From Sphingomonas sp. LM7 (GTDB lineage: Bacteria; Pseudomonadota; Alphaproteobacteria; Sphingomonadales; Sphingomonadaceae), in the NCBI RefSeq assembly GCF_002002925.1, contig NZ_CP019511.1:3503001-3567000 (forward strand): a stretch of 64,000 bases of DNA, in the 5' to 3' direction. The position numbers were made by a program, and so were the translations under genes. Shown piece after piece: positions 37,496 to 46,669 of the stretch (position 1 is its first letter; the number at the start of each line of letters is the position of its first letter). The notes below the pieces were generated by a model. It was not told the DNA's origin. It searched no databases and saw only the letters and a list, made by a program, of their open reading frames with translations.

Positions 37496-39028
37496 ATGCG
37501 CTCACGCCGCCGCGGCCTGTCATATCGGAAATACGGCGCGCTGCTGCTGTTGGCGCTTGCCACGCCGTCCTTCGCCCAGCCGGTATCGACGCCCGATATC
37601 GACTCGATCTTCTCGAAGTTCGGCAACCAGACTCCGGGTTGCGCGGTGGCAGTCGATCGGCCGGGGCAGCCGGTGCTGACCCGCGCATATGGCATGGCCG
37701 ATCTGGAGCATGGCATCCGCAACTCGGCCGACACGGTGTTCGAGGCGGGATCGGTTTCGAAGCAATTCACTGCCGCCGCGATCCTGACGCTGGTCGATGC
37801 CGGCAAGCTGACGCTCGAGACCGACGTCCGCACGATCATCCCGGAACTGCCCGATTACGGCGCGACGATCACGGTCGACATGCTGCTCAACCACACCAGC
37901 GGGTTGCGCGACTGGGGCGGGGTGGTGGCGCTGGCGGGCTGGCCGCGGACGACGCGCGTGCACAGCCAGGCCGACGTGCTCGCCATCATCGCCCGGCAAA
38001 AGGCGCTCAACTACGCGCCCGGGGCCGAATCGAGCTATACCAACAGCGGCTACAACCTAATGACCGAGATCGTCCTGCGGGTCAGCGGAAAGACGCTTGC
38101 GCAGTATAGCCAGGAGGTTTTCTTCGCCCCGCTGGGCATGGCGCACAGCCAGTGGCGGGACGATTATCGGCGGATCGTTCCCGGCCGCGCGCAGGCCTAT
38201 GAGCGGACGGGTGAGCGCTACCAGCAGGAAATGCCGTTCGAGAACGCCTATGGCAATGGCGGGCTGCTTACTACGGTGGGCGACCTGCTGATCTGGAATC
38301 GCGCACTGGACAGCGGCAAGCTAGGCGGCTTCGTGACGACGAAACTGTCGGAGCGGAGCACGCTGCGCGATGGCCGCAAGCTCACATATGGCCGCGGGCT
38401 GTTCAATTACCGGTTCCAGGGAGTCGAGGAGATCGCGCACGCAGGCTCGACCGCGGGCTATCGCGCGTGGCTGGGCCGCTATCCGGCGAGCCGGCTGTCG
38501 GTGGCGCTGCTGTGCAATGCCGCGGATGCCGATACCGGCATGGGCCGAAAGGTCGCCGCGCTGTTCCTGCCCAAGGCGCCGGCGGCCGAGCGGCCGGCAA
38601 AGACGTTCGACGGGCTGTTCGTCGATCAGGCTTCCGGCACCCCGCTCGACCTTGCGCGCTATCAGGCGAACGAAAGCCGGATCGTGTCGAAGGACCGGAT
38701 CGAGGTCACCGGGCGCGACGGGAATATCGCAGTGTTCCTGCGCACTGCGCCGGTCGCGATCGGATCGGTGAAGCTCGACGACTATGCCGGCCGATATGCC
38801 AGCGACGAAATCGATGCGACCTATGACATCGCGGTGGGAACCGACGGACTCGTCTGGCGCATCCGCGGCCGGCCAGAAGCGAGCCAGGTGCTGACGCCGG
38901 TGTACCGCGACGGCTTCAGGGCAGAGGGCGTCACGGTTCGCTTCGTGCGCGGGGAGTCGGGGCAGGTGACTGCGCTGACGGTCAGTGTCGAGCGCGCGCG
39001 CAACGTCCGGTTCGCGCGCCTGCGCTGA
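37496..39028 (+). CDS. Exported serine hydrolase, class C beta-lactamase fold
   Basis: A 510-residue penicillin-binding-protein-like enzyme. A signal peptide ends at ATPSFAQ. The active-site motif SVSK gives the nucleophile Ser and its Lys, YTNSGYN supplies the second catalytic Tyr, and HAGSTAGYR corresponds to the third (H/K-x-G) motif. A C-terminal lipocalin-like extension follows after residue 370. The family includes D-aminopeptidases, esterases and DD-peptidases, so beta-lactam hydrolysis should not be assumed. GGAGGG at 37483-37488 is seven bases from the ATG at 37496 but only one from the ATG at 37490, hence this start. Two small hairpins (37442-37457 and 37459-37479) precede it. Confidence 0.88.
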   Translation: MRSRRRGLSYRKYGALLLLALATPSFAQPVSTPDIDSIFSKFGNQTPGCAVAVDRPGQPVLTRAYGMADLEHGIRNSADTVFEAGSVSKQFTAAAILTLVDAGKLTLETDVRTIIPELPDYGATITVDMLLNHTSGLRDWGGVVALAGWPRTTRVHSQADVLAIIARQKALNYAPGAESSYTNSGYNLMTEIVLRVSGKTLAQYSQEVFFAPLGMAHSQWRDDYRRIVPGRAQAYERTGERYQQEMPFENAYGNGGLLTTVGDLLIWNRALDSGKLGGFVTTKLSERSTLRDGRKLTYGRGLFNYRFQGVEEIAHAGSTAGYRAWLGRYPASRLSVALLCNAADADTGMGRKVAALFLPKAPAAERPAKTFDGLFVDQASGTPLDLARYQANESRIVSKDRIEVTGRDGNIAVFLRTAPVAIGSVKLDDYAGRYASDEIDATYDIAVGTDGLVWRIRGRPEASQVLTPVYRDGFRAEGVTVRFVRGESGQVTALTVSVERARNVRFARLR

Positions 39029-39188
39029 ATCCAGGTCTCTGAAATCGTTGCGAATGTTCCGCCATTTTTCGGCGGCGCAGCGCGTGCGTGTTGCGCAATC
39101 AGGCCCCAGCAGAGGTTATGCAGATTCGGAATGACCCGTTCGACATCGGCATTGGACGGCCTGTGTCGCAGGGGGCAGCATCCTCCTT

Positions 39189-39773
39189 ATGGGGGAAAAT
39201 CGGCAGTTTTATGACGAGTTCAGCGGCCGGCTGAGATTGTTCGTGGCCGCCAGATCGAGCAACAAGAGCGATGTCGACGATATCGTTCAAGAAACATTCC
39301 TGAAATATCATTCGCGCGGGCCCGGGCTGGAGATAAAGTCGTCTATCGGATATCTCTACGGCATTGCGATGAACCTGATGATAGACCGCAGCAGGCGGCG
39401 CTCTCCGTTGATGAACTCGATAGATATAGAGGCTGTCCGGGAGGAAAGCCTGTCGGTTGCGCCGTGCCAGGAACATGGCCGCCGCCTCGATGACCTTCAG
39501 CGCGCCTATCAGGCCGCGCTCGATGAACTATCCCCCCGTTGCGCGGAGGTGTTTCATCTTCGCCGCCATTGCGAGAAGAGCGCGCCCGATGTCGCCGCGC
39601 AGCTCTCGATAACGACGCGGATGGTGCAGAAGCACATGGTCGCCGCGATGGCGCACCTTCAACTTCGGCTGCGGCCGTTCCTGGTCGATGACGAATTCTC
39701 CGGGGATTGCGGTGCGGAGTCCAGGCCGCCGGCCAGGTGCCAGATGGCGTCGAGCTCGGCGGCGCATGCATAG
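39189..39773 (+). CDS. ECF sigma factor, FecI-like
   Basis: A 194-residue sigma-70 family protein. Region 2 reads DVDDIVQETFLKYH and SIGYLYGIAMNLMIDRSRR; region 4 reads LDELSPRCAEVFHLRRHCEKSAPDVAAQLSITTRMVQKHM. The last 25 residues look non-conserved and overlap an opposite-strand FecR-like coding stub, so the original stop may have been lost. GC content is lower than its neighbours and the ribosome-binding site is weak. Unlike a normal FecI it has no full anti-sigma gene beside it. Target promoters are unknown. Confidence 0.8.
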   Translation: MGENRQFYDEFSGRLRLFVAARSSNKSDVDDIVQETFLKYHSRGPGLEIKSSIGYLYGIAMNLMIDRSRRRSPLMNSIDIEAVREESLSVAPCQEHGRRLDDLQRAYQAALDELSPRCAEVFHLRRHCEKSAPDVAAQLSITTRMVQKHMVAAMAHLQLRLRPFLVDDEFSGDCGAESRPPARCQMASSSAAHA

Positions 39774-39886
39774 CTTGCCGGGTCGTTGCGCAGTGCCTCG
39801 AATTCGGCATTCGACAGCGGCGTGTCCGCCGTGATCCGCGCGACGAGCCGCGCGAACGTCTCGGGATCGATCCCTGGACTCGTCAT
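39659..39886 (-). pseudogene. FecR-like N-terminal stub (DUF4880), opposite strand
   Basis: A 75-codon frame starting at ATG 39886. It reads TFARLVARITADTPLSNAEF then NDPASYACAAELDAIWHLAG, which fits the N-terminal cytoplasmic DUF4880 region that FecR anti-sigma proteins use to bind FecI. No FecR sensor domain or membrane segment follows. It overlaps the 3' end of the sigma gene by 115 bases, tail to tail. It may be a small free anti-sigma peptide or debris of a rearranged fecR. Confidence 0.4.
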
Positions 39887-40099
39887 GCGGCAGCAACGCC
39901 GTTGTTCAGGCGCGCGCGATGGCGATGCGCAACCGTTCCTCTCTCCATATGCTGACGCCTTTGCATGCGTTGATCCCAGCAAGATGCGCGAGCGCGCCGA
40001 TTGCGAACCCCGCGTGCGAAATAAATCCGGCAGTTCGCTTCACGGGTTCGGATGCGTCCTCTCTAGTGCCGCCGTCTTCCGCGCGAAAGGATCTGTTCC
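39887..40099. other. Intergenic region before the M20 peptidase
   Basis: About 210 bases with no coding frame I can support. A purine-rich ribosome-binding site (GAAAGGA) lies near its right end. No promoter or repeat stands out. Confidence 0.5.
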
Positions 40100-41377
40100 A
40101 TGGCTTCCCTCTCCTTCCTCGCCACGATGCTTGCGCTTGGAGCCGGGCCGGCGGCCGACGCCCGCAGCGACCAGCTCGCCAAGGCGGTGCTGGCGAGCGC
40201 ATCCTATCGCGCCGCGGTCGCGCAGCTCGATCGCGAACATGGCCGGATCGTCGAGGATATCGTCACGCTGACCGAGATCCCGGCGCCGCCTTTCAAGGAG
40301 GCCAAGCGTGCCGCCGCGTATCGCGAGATGCTGGCAAAGGCGGGGCTCGGCGATGTCGAGATCGACGAAGAAGGCAACGCGATGGGTCTCTATCGCGGAA
40401 CGGGGCCGGCGGGCGGTCCGGTCATCGTGCTCGCGGCCCATCTCGATACCGTGTTTCCCGAGGGGACCGAAGTGAAGGTCCGGCGCGAGGGCGATCGTCT
40501 CCACGCGCCCGGTATCGGCGACGATACGCGCAGCCTCGCGGTGATCCTCGCTTATGCGCGCGCGATGAAGGCCAATGCCGTCAAGACCGGCACCGACATC
40601 CTGTTCGTGGGCAATGTCGGCGAGGAAGGACCCGGCGACCTGCGCGGCGTCCGGTATCTGTTCACCCGCGGCAAGTACAAGGATCGCATCAAGGCATTCG
40701 TGTCGATGGACGGCACCGACGCCCAGCGCATCGTCACCGGCGGCGTCGGATCGAAGCGCTATCGCGTCACTTATAAGGGCCCGGGCGGACACAGCTACGG
40801 CGCGTTCGGGCTGGTCAATCCGATGGCCGCGATGAGCCGGACGGTGGTCGATCTCTACACGCTCGCCGTGCCGAAACTGCCCAAGACCACCTATGCCGCC
40901 AGCGTCACCGGCGGCGGCACTTCGGTCAATTCGATACCCGATGCGGTGTTCATGGAATTCGACATGCGATCGGAGAGCCCGGCCGAACTCGCCAAGGTCG
41001 AGAGCCGCTTCAAGCAAATCGTCGCCGCCAGCACCGATGGCGAGAACGCCGCCCGCGATACCCGCGAGGGCAAGGTCTCCGCCGACCTCAAGCTGATCGG
41101 TGATCGTCCTGCCGGCAGCACGCCCGCCGCAGCTGATATCGTCCGGATCGCCACCAGCGTGATCCAGGCAAAGGGCATGACGCCGGCTGCATCCTATTCG
41201 TCGACCGATTCCAACCTGCCGATGAGCATGGGCATCCCGGCAATCACGATCGGATCGGGGGGCAAGGGTGGCCGCGCGCATTCGCTCGACGAATGGATCG
41301 ACGTCGAGAAGGGGGCAAGCGTGCAGGGCATGTCGGTCGGTCTCGGCATTTTGCTCGCCGCGGCAGGCGCCAAGTGA
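40100..41377 (+). CDS. M20-family metallopeptidase, exported
   Basis: A 425-residue zinc peptidase. A signal peptide of about 22 residues is followed by the M20 core: VIVLAAHLDTVFP (metal ligand and catalytic Asp), GDRLHAPGIGDDTRS (bridging Asp), LFVGNVGEEGPGDLRG (catalytic and ligand Glu), VSMDGTDAQRI, and a dimerisation domain with YKGPGGHSYGAFG. Closest in layout to peptidase T/acetylornithine-deacetylase-like M20 enzymes. It would trim peptides or N-acyl amino acids in the periplasm. Its stop overlaps the CapA-like gene (GTGA). Confidence 0.9.
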   Translation: MASLSFLATMLALGAGPAADARSDQLAKAVLASASYRAAVAQLDREHGRIVEDIVTLTEIPAPPFKEAKRAAAYREMLAKAGLGDVEIDEEGNAMGLYRGTGPAGGPVIVLAAHLDTVFPEGTEVKVRREGDRLHAPGIGDDTRSLAVILAYARAMKANAVKTGTDILFVGNVGEEGPGDLRGVRYLFTRGKYKDRIKAFVSMDGTDAQRIVTGGVGSKRYRVTYKGPGGHSYGAFGLVNPMAAMSRTVVDLYTLAVPKLPKTTYAASVTGGGTSVNSIPDAVFMEFDMRSESPAELAKVESRFKQIVAASTDGENAARDTREGKVSADLKLIGDRPAGSTPAAADIVRIATSVIQAKGMTPAASYSSTDSNLPMSMGIPAITIGSGGKGGRAHSLDEWIDVEKGASVQGMSVGLGILLAAAGAK

Positions 41378-42795
41378 GTGCCCGTCTCGCCCGCCGCGCG
41401 ACGTTGCTGCTCGGTGCCGCGATCGCCGCTGCGCTCCCGCAGGCCGCCAGCCATGCACAGGAAGCGCTGACTACCACGCCGGTGCCGACGACGCCGATCG
41501 CGGGCGAGTTCACGCTCGCCGCCGCGGGGGACCTGATCTACCTGCGTCCGATGCTGGCGACACTGGAGGCGCGCAGCCCGGACATGGTGCGCCTGCTGCG
41601 CAGCGCCGACGTGACCTTCGGCAATTTCGAGACCACGGTGCTCGATCTCGCGACGACCAGGGCCGTTGCGCAAGCCGAATCTGGCGGCACATGGATGCTC
41701 GCCGATCCGCGGGTTCCCGACGACGTCGCCGCCCTCGGCTTCGACATCGTCAGCCATGCCAATAATCATTCGACCGACTGGGGCGTGGAGGGAATGGCGG
41801 AAACCGGCCGCCGCCTGACCGACGCGAAGCTGGTCTGGTCGGGCACCGGCGTGAACATGACCGCCGCGCGCGCGCCGCGATATATCGATGTGGCGAAGGG
41901 GCGCGTCGCGCTGGTCTCCGCGACTTCCACCTTCACCCCGATGTCGCGGGCGAGCGATGCCGTGGGCGAGGTCGCGGGACGCCCCGGGGTCAACAGCATC
42001 CGCACCGTGCGCACGGCATTGGTGACCGCCGACCAGCTCGAAGTGCTGGGCGCGATCGCCGCCAAGTCTCCGCTGCGCACCGATGGCCGCGCTGGCGAGG
42101 CAGTGACGCTGTTCGGCAATCGCTTCGCAGCAGGGGACACGGGCGGAAAGTATCTCGATTATCGCTACCGGATGAACGACGGCGACCTTGCCGAGAATAT
42201 GCGCGCGATTCGCCAGGCGAAGCAGAACGGCAATTTCGTGATCTATTCGGTCCACAATCACGAACCGGGCAACGGCTTCCAGGAGCCCGCCGATTTCGCG
42301 ATCGAGCTGGCGCGCAAGGCGATCGATGCCGGCGCCGACGCCTATATGGGTCACGGGCCCCACCAGCTGCGCGGGATCGAAATCTACAAGGGCAAGCCGA
42401 TCTTCTATTCGCTCGGCAACTTCGCGATGATGAACAACTCGCTCGACGCAGTGCCTGCCGACATGTTCGACCAGTTCGGTGTCCGGCCTGACAGCGCGAC
42501 GGTGCCCGAGCTGTTGCAGGCCCGCAACGCGCGCACGTTCGGCGATCCGGTATTGTATGAATCGGTGATCGCGCTCTCGCGCTATTCGGGCGGGGCGCTG
42601 GCGGAGATCAGGCTCTATCCGATCGACCTGGGGGTTGAGGTCAAGGGCGCCGATCGCGGCGTGCCGCGCATGGCCGCGCACGCGCATGGCGCCAGGATCC
42701 TCGAGCGGCTGCGGGCATTGTCCGCGCCGCTGGGAACGACGATCCGAATCGAAAACGGCGTCGGCGTGATCCGGCTCGGCGCAGCCGCGAAATAA
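41374..42795 (+). CDS. CapA/PgsA-like metallophosphoesterase-fold protein
   Basis: A 473-residue exported protein of the bacterial capsule synthesis CapA family. Its GTG start is coupled to the M20 gene and its signal peptide ends at ASHAQ. Metal-binding blocks are AAAGDLIYLRPM, FGNFETTVLD, VSHANNHSTDWG and YSVHNHEPGN, MGHGPHQLRG, KPIFYSLGNF. The family is named from poly-gamma-glutamate synthesis, but stand-alone copies next to peptidases more likely hydrolyse such polymers or phosphoesters. The call on the family is strong and on the reaction weak. Confidence 0.88.
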   Translation: MSARLARRATLLLGAAIAAALPQAASHAQEALTTTPVPTTPIAGEFTLAAAGDLIYLRPMLATLEARSPDMVRLLRSADVTFGNFETTVLDLATTRAVAQAESGGTWMLADPRVPDDVAALGFDIVSHANNHSTDWGVEGMAETGRRLTDAKLVWSGTGVNMTAARAPRYIDVAKGRVALVSATSTFTPMSRASDAVGEVAGRPGVNSIRTVRTALVTADQLEVLGAIAAKSPLRTDGRAGEAVTLFGNRFAAGDTGGKYLDYRYRMNDGDLAENMRAIRQAKQNGNFVIYSVHNHEPGNGFQEPADFAIELARKAIDAGADAYMGHGPHQLRGIEIYKGKPIFYSLGNFAMMNNSLDAVPADMFDQFGVRPDSATVPELLQARNARTFGDPVLYESVIALSRYSGGALAEIRLYPIDLGVEVKGADRGVPRMAAHAHGARILERLRALSAPLGTTIRIENGVGVIRLGAAAK

Positions 42796-42802
42796 CGCGG
42801 AG

Positions 42803-43699
42803 TCAGGACAGGCGCATCGCGGGCAGCGTGTTCGCGGCCTCCCAGACCTGGTTGACCGACTGGCGGGTGCGATCGGCGGAGCGGTACATGCGGATCTGCA
42901 TTCGCACGTCCGCGCCGAGATCGCAGAGATGCCCGCTCGCCAGGTCGCGCCGGATCAGGCTCTCGGGCAGCCAGGCGACACCATGCCCTGCGAGCACCAT
43001 CGCCTTCAGAATTTCGGCAACGGCATTGTCGTTGACGTGGCTGGTGGTCAGCTGGACGTTCGAGACGCGCGCCGCATAGGCGCTCAATCGGCCGAGGAAC
43101 GAATTCGGGCCATAGGCGAGCAGCGACGTCTCGCCGTCCAGCGCGAACAGCGGCTTGCCGTCCTCGCAACGCGACGCGGCGAGCAGCCGGTCCTCGCCCA
43201 GCACGATGAACGGGAAACGCTCGGGGTCGATCGACAGCGGGACTGCGTCGTGATGGAAAGTGAGCAGGAAATCGCTCTTCCCCTCGACCAGCGATTCGAT
43301 GCAATTGTGCGAATTGTCGGCGAGCACGTCTGTCTTGAGCGGGCCCAGCGACCGCTCGATGTCCTTGAGCCATTCCGGAAACACGCTCAACGCCAGGGTG
43401 TGGAGCGCGGCAAAGCTTATCGTCCGGCGCGAGAGCTGCCGCCGCGCCTGCATGTCGGCGCGCGCGTCCTGGAGCATGTTGAGCACTTCCTCGGCGGTCT
43501 CGCGGAACAGCCGCCCCTCATGGGTGAGCGAAGTCGGGAAAGTGCTGCGATCGATCAGCGAGGTTCCCAGCCACAGTTCCAGCGCCTGGATGCGGCGGCT
43601 GAATGCAGATTGGGTGACGTTGCGCGCGATCGCCGAGCGCGAGAAGCTGCGCGTATCGCACAGGCTGACAAAGTCCTCGAGATGCTTCAGGTCCATCAT
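42803..43699 (-). CDS. LysR-family transcriptional regulator
   Basis: A 298-residue regulator. The N-terminal helix-turn-helix reads HLEDFVSLCDTRSFSRSAIA then QSAFSRRIQALELWLG, followed by a substrate-binding domain of the periplasmic-binding-protein fold. It faces the DAO-type oxidase across 171 bases and is tail to tail with the CapA-like gene. By the usual LysR arrangement it probably controls the divergent oxidase gene in response to its substrate or product. Confidence 0.92.
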   Translation of the reverse strand: MMDLKHLEDFVSLCDTRSFSRSAIARNVTQSAFSRRIQALELWLGTSLIDRSTFPTSLTHEGRLFRETAEEVLNMLQDARADMQARRQLSRRTISFAALHTLALSVFPEWLKDIERSLGPLKTDVLADNSHNCIESLVEGKSDFLLTFHHDAVPLSIDPERFPFIVLGEDRLLAASRCEDGKPLFALDGETSLLAYGPNSFLGRLSAYAARVSNVQLTTSHVNDNAVAEILKAMVLAGHGVAWLPESLIRRDLASGHLCDLGADVRMQIRMYRSADRTRQSVNQVWEAANTLPAMRLS

Positions 43700-43870
43700 G
43701 GGTCCGCACGGGCAAGAGGGAGCGCTCCGACGCTGTCCCCAACCCTGGTGACATTGTCAAAGATCGCGATGCCGCCGGTTGCGATGCGGTTCGCTTCATG
43801 CGCCCGCCCGCGTCTTAGAGTGCGGACGGAGAAGGTGCCGCGAACGGCATGACTGGAGAGGTTTCTCGCA

Positions 43871-45037
43871 ATGCGTAAACGTGTCGATGTGCTCGTGATT
43901 GGCGGCGGCATCGCGGGCATTTCGGCGGCGGCGCGCATCGCGCGCCACGCGGAGACCGTCGTCCTCGAGCAGGAATCCGCGCTTGGCTATCATTCGTCCG
44001 GACGCAGCGCGACCTTCTACCATTTCGGCATCGGCAATGACTGCGTTCGCGGGCTGACCGCGGCGAGCAGCGATTTCTTCGCCGATCCGCCGGCCGACTA
44101 TGCCGATGGCCCGCTATGGACCGAAAAGCCCGCGCTTTTCATCGCCGACCAGGCATCGCTTTCCGAGCTCGAGGCGCTGCGTGTCGAGATGGACCGCTTC
44201 ATCGGCACCGTCACGCGCGTGGGCCCGCAGCGGATGCTGGAGATCGTTCCGGCGCTCAAGACCGGCGAGGGCGGCATCGTTGCCGGATTGCTTGATACCG
44301 GCGGGCGCAAGCTCGATGCCGATGCGCTGTTGCAGGCCAATGCCCGCGCATTCCGCAAGGCCGGCGGCACGATCGTGTTCGACGCCCCGGTAAGCGCCGT
44401 TGCCCGGGCGGGCGATCGCTGGGAGGTCGATACGCCCGAACAGGGCTATTCCGCGCGCATCGTCGTCAACGCCGCGGGCGCCTGGGCCGATGAACTTGCC
44501 GGCATGGCGGGCGTGCGGCGGCTCGGATTGCAGCCATTACGCCGCACAATCATCGGTTTCGCGCCGCCGGCGGGCCTGGACGTGTCCGGATGGCCATTTC
44601 TCAAGACAGTCAGCGAGGACGGATTCTACATGTTACCCGACGCCGGCCTTCTCCTCGCCTCGCCGATGGACGTCACCCCGCACGACCCCTGTGATGTTCA
44701 GCCCGATGATTACGACATCGCACTTGCGGCATGGCGCGTCGAGGAGGCGACGACGCTCCAGGTCTCGCGGATCAGCACCCGCTGGGCGGGACTGCGCAGC
44801 TTCGTAGCGGACAAGGTGCCCGTCGCCGGCTTCGCACCCGACGCGCCGGGATTCTTCTGGCTTGCAGGCCAGGGCGGCTACGGCCTCCAGACATCACCGG
44901 CGATGGCGCTTGCCGTCGAGGCACTGATGTTTGACCTGCCTTGGCCGGACCAGCTTTCGCGGCAGGGACTGCGCGCTGAGCATGTTCGCCCCGACCGATT
45001 GTATCGTACCGTGCAGGCGACCCCTTCGGATAACTGA
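43871..45037 (+). CDS. FAD-dependent oxidoreductase, D-amino-acid/glycine oxidase type
   Basis: A 388-residue DAO-fold flavoprotein. The dinucleotide-binding motif VIGGGIAGIS is at residues 9-18 with the ribose-binding acid in VVLEQES. The second FAD region VVNAAGAWADELA lies near residue 200, and the C-terminal block FWLAGQGGYGLQTSPAMA is typical. The family oxidises amino acids such as glycine, D-amino acids or sarcosine. There is a good ribosome-binding site (GGAGAGG). With the upstream M20 peptidase and serine hydrolase it fits catabolism of peptide-derived amino acids. Confidence 0.9.
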   Translation: MRKRVDVLVIGGGIAGISAAARIARHAETVVLEQESALGYHSSGRSATFYHFGIGNDCVRGLTAASSDFFADPPADYADGPLWTEKPALFIADQASLSELEALRVEMDRFIGTVTRVGPQRMLEIVPALKTGEGGIVAGLLDTGGRKLDADALLQANARAFRKAGGTIVFDAPVSAVARAGDRWEVDTPEQGYSARIVVNAAGAWADELAGMAGVRRLGLQPLRRTIIGFAPPAGLDVSGWPFLKTVSEDGFYMLPDAGLLLASPMDVTPHDPCDVQPDDYDIALAAWRVEEATTLQVSRISTRWAGLRSFVADKVPVAGFAPDAPGFFWLAGQGGYGLQTSPAMALAVEALMFDLPWPDQLSRQGLRAEHVRPDRLYRTVQATPSDN

Positions 45038-45105
45038 GCGGTAGCGATTTGCGGTTCGATCTAAGGACATCCGAACCGGTTTCTTCGAGCGTGTTCGGGG
45101 CAGGG

Positions 45106-45855
45106 TTAGTCGAGGCCGGTCTTGCCCGGTGCCCAATAAGCTTTGCTCAGGATCCTGTTCGATGGGACTCCCAGCTGCTTCAGCGTCTGGCGCACGCGCT
45201 GGATGGTTCCGGCCTTGCCGGACAGGACGAATGCACTTCCAGATGCCGCAAGCGGAGCCAGCCTTGCTTCGATTTCCACAAGATGCGCATCGCCTGCCTC
45301 TCGCGCGATCAGCGAGAATCCATCGAGCGCGAGCTTCGACATGACGGTGCGGCAGGCATCGACATTGCCGACCTCGAAGCTGCCGACGACCGGGGCCGTG
45401 CGATCGCTGTGCACGAGCGCATGGGCGAGACCGATCGACGTCTCGTCCCCGAAGATTGCCAGCGGTCCGTCGACGCGGCTGGTGTCGAGCGATGCCCGCG
45501 GACCGAAAATGTCGCATCGGGTGTCGGGAACCGCGTCCCGCAACCAGGCGCTGCCCGGCCCCGTGCCATGGGAATAGCCCAGGATGCAGGCGCGCCCCGT
45601 AACCGCGTTCCATGCAATCGGGGTGTAGGTCCGCGCGAGGAAGGCCGAACCCATCGCGACCTGGATTTTCTGACCCGGCGTCCAGACTACGTCCTTAAGC
45701 GCCGCGCCTTCCAAGGTGATCAGCCGGAAGCCCTCGGCCAGCGTCTCATTTGCGGTCACTGTCGCACGCTTCATCAACAGGCGGATCAACGCCTGATTCA
45801 GGCGGCCAGGCGCCTTGACGACGTTTGGCTCAGGGGTTTCGATCGACAGCATCAC
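45106..45855 (-). CDS. Siderophore-interacting protein (ViuB-like ferric-siderophore reductase)
   Basis: A 249-residue cytosolic flavoprotein of the SIP family. The FAD-binding barrel is seen around GQKIQVAMGS and ARTYTPIAWN, with SYSHGTGPGSAWL-like phosphate binding (GYSHGTGPGSAWLRD) near residue 95. The NAD(P)-like domain carries IFGDETSIGLAHAL. The C-terminal SKAYWAPGKTG is the hallmark of the family. It would reduce iron in imported ferric siderophores. Its start overlaps the stop of the upstream methyltransferase, so both are in one transcript. Confidence 0.88.
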   Translation of the reverse strand: MMLSIETPEPNVVKAPGRLNQALIRLLMKRATVTANETLAEGFRLITLEGAALKDVVWTPGQKIQVAMGSAFLARTYTPIAWNAVTGRACILGYSHGTGPGSAWLRDAVPDTRCDIFGPRASLDTSRVDGPLAIFGDETSIGLAHALVHSDRTAPVVGSFEVGNVDACRTVMSKLALDGFSLIAREAGDAHLVEIEARLAPLAASGSAFVLSGKAGTIQRVRQTLKQLGVPSNRILSKAYWAPGKTGLD

Positions 45856-46547
45856 CGGATCCGCACCGTGAATTCATTGCCGCGCCCCTCGTCGATCGCG
45901 AGCGCTTGTGAGAAGTATCCGTTTGCGGGATCGCGGACATAGGCCTGGTATTCGGGATCGAAGGCGTTCTCGCCGAGCACGATCGCGCCGGGACGGAGAT
46001 GGGGCCCTATCAGCTTCAGCACCGGCAGATAGAGCGAGAAGGCGCCGTCGATGAGCAGGAGATCGACTGCGCCGCCGACATCGGCGAGCGTCTCGCGCGC
46101 ATCGCCTTCGCGGACCTCGACGAGATCTGCGAGGCCGGCGGCTTCGAGATGCCCGCGCGCTCGCGCAACTTTGCCTGGTTCGAGTTCGCTGCCGATCAGC
46201 GTGCCTCCGCCATTGTCGCGCAACGCCGCGGCCAGGTAGATCGTGGAGATCCCCATCGAAGTGCCGAACTCGACGATCCGCGCCGCCTTGCTCGCGCGCG
46301 CCATCGCATAGAGGAACTGTCCATATTCGGGCGAAACCGAGAGGAAGTGATCGGCATAGCCCTGATAGACCGGGCGAAGTCCCGTCTTCTCGTCCGCAAG
46401 CAGCTTCGCAGCCCATTGCTGGGCGCCCGCGCCGGACGCCTCGATTTCGGTCATCACCTGCTCGAAATGCGCGTTATCGGCCTCGTGTGCGGCGCGATGC
46501 AACGTATCGAGCAGTCCCGCGACGATCTCCGTTTCCAATGTGTTCAT
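45852..46547 (-). CDS. Class I SAM-dependent methyltransferase
   Basis: A 231-residue methyltransferase of the O-methyltransferase/Methyltransf_24 type. The SAM motif is VEFGTSMGISTIYLAAAL, with the acidic residue in IGSELEPGKVARAR and motif IV as VDLLLIDGAFSLYL. The start at 46547 has AAAGGG upstream; the longer frame to 46598 adds an unlike N-terminus. It is the first gene of a two-gene operon with the siderophore-interacting protein and is divergent from an AraC-type regulator. Substrate unknown. Confidence 0.87.
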   Translation of the reverse strand: MNTLETEIVAGLLDTLHRAAHEADNAHFEQVMTEIEASGAGAQQWAAKLLADEKTGLRPVYQGYADHFLSVSPEYGQFLYAMARASKAARIVEFGTSMGISTIYLAAALRDNGGGTLIGSELEPGKVARARGHLEAAGLADLVEVREGDARETLADVGGAVDLLLIDGAFSLYLPVLKLIGPHLRPGAIVLGENAFDPEYQAYVRDPANGYFSQALAIDEGRGNEFTVRIR

Positions 46548-46669
46548 TATGCTCGCCCTTTCCGGCTCGACTGATCTCCTGCGAACCGATACGGGCATTC
46601 GTAAATGGCGTCATTGCGAAGGCTGGACAGAATGTTATCCGCTTCGGCCAATCACGCGAAAGGCAGGCC

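Noticed and set aside
37496..39028. Antibiotic-resistance beta-lactamase (AmpC)
   Set aside because: The SxxK/YxN fold is present, but the 510-residue length, C-terminal extension and receptor context fit the broader serine hydrolase/D-aminopeptidase family.
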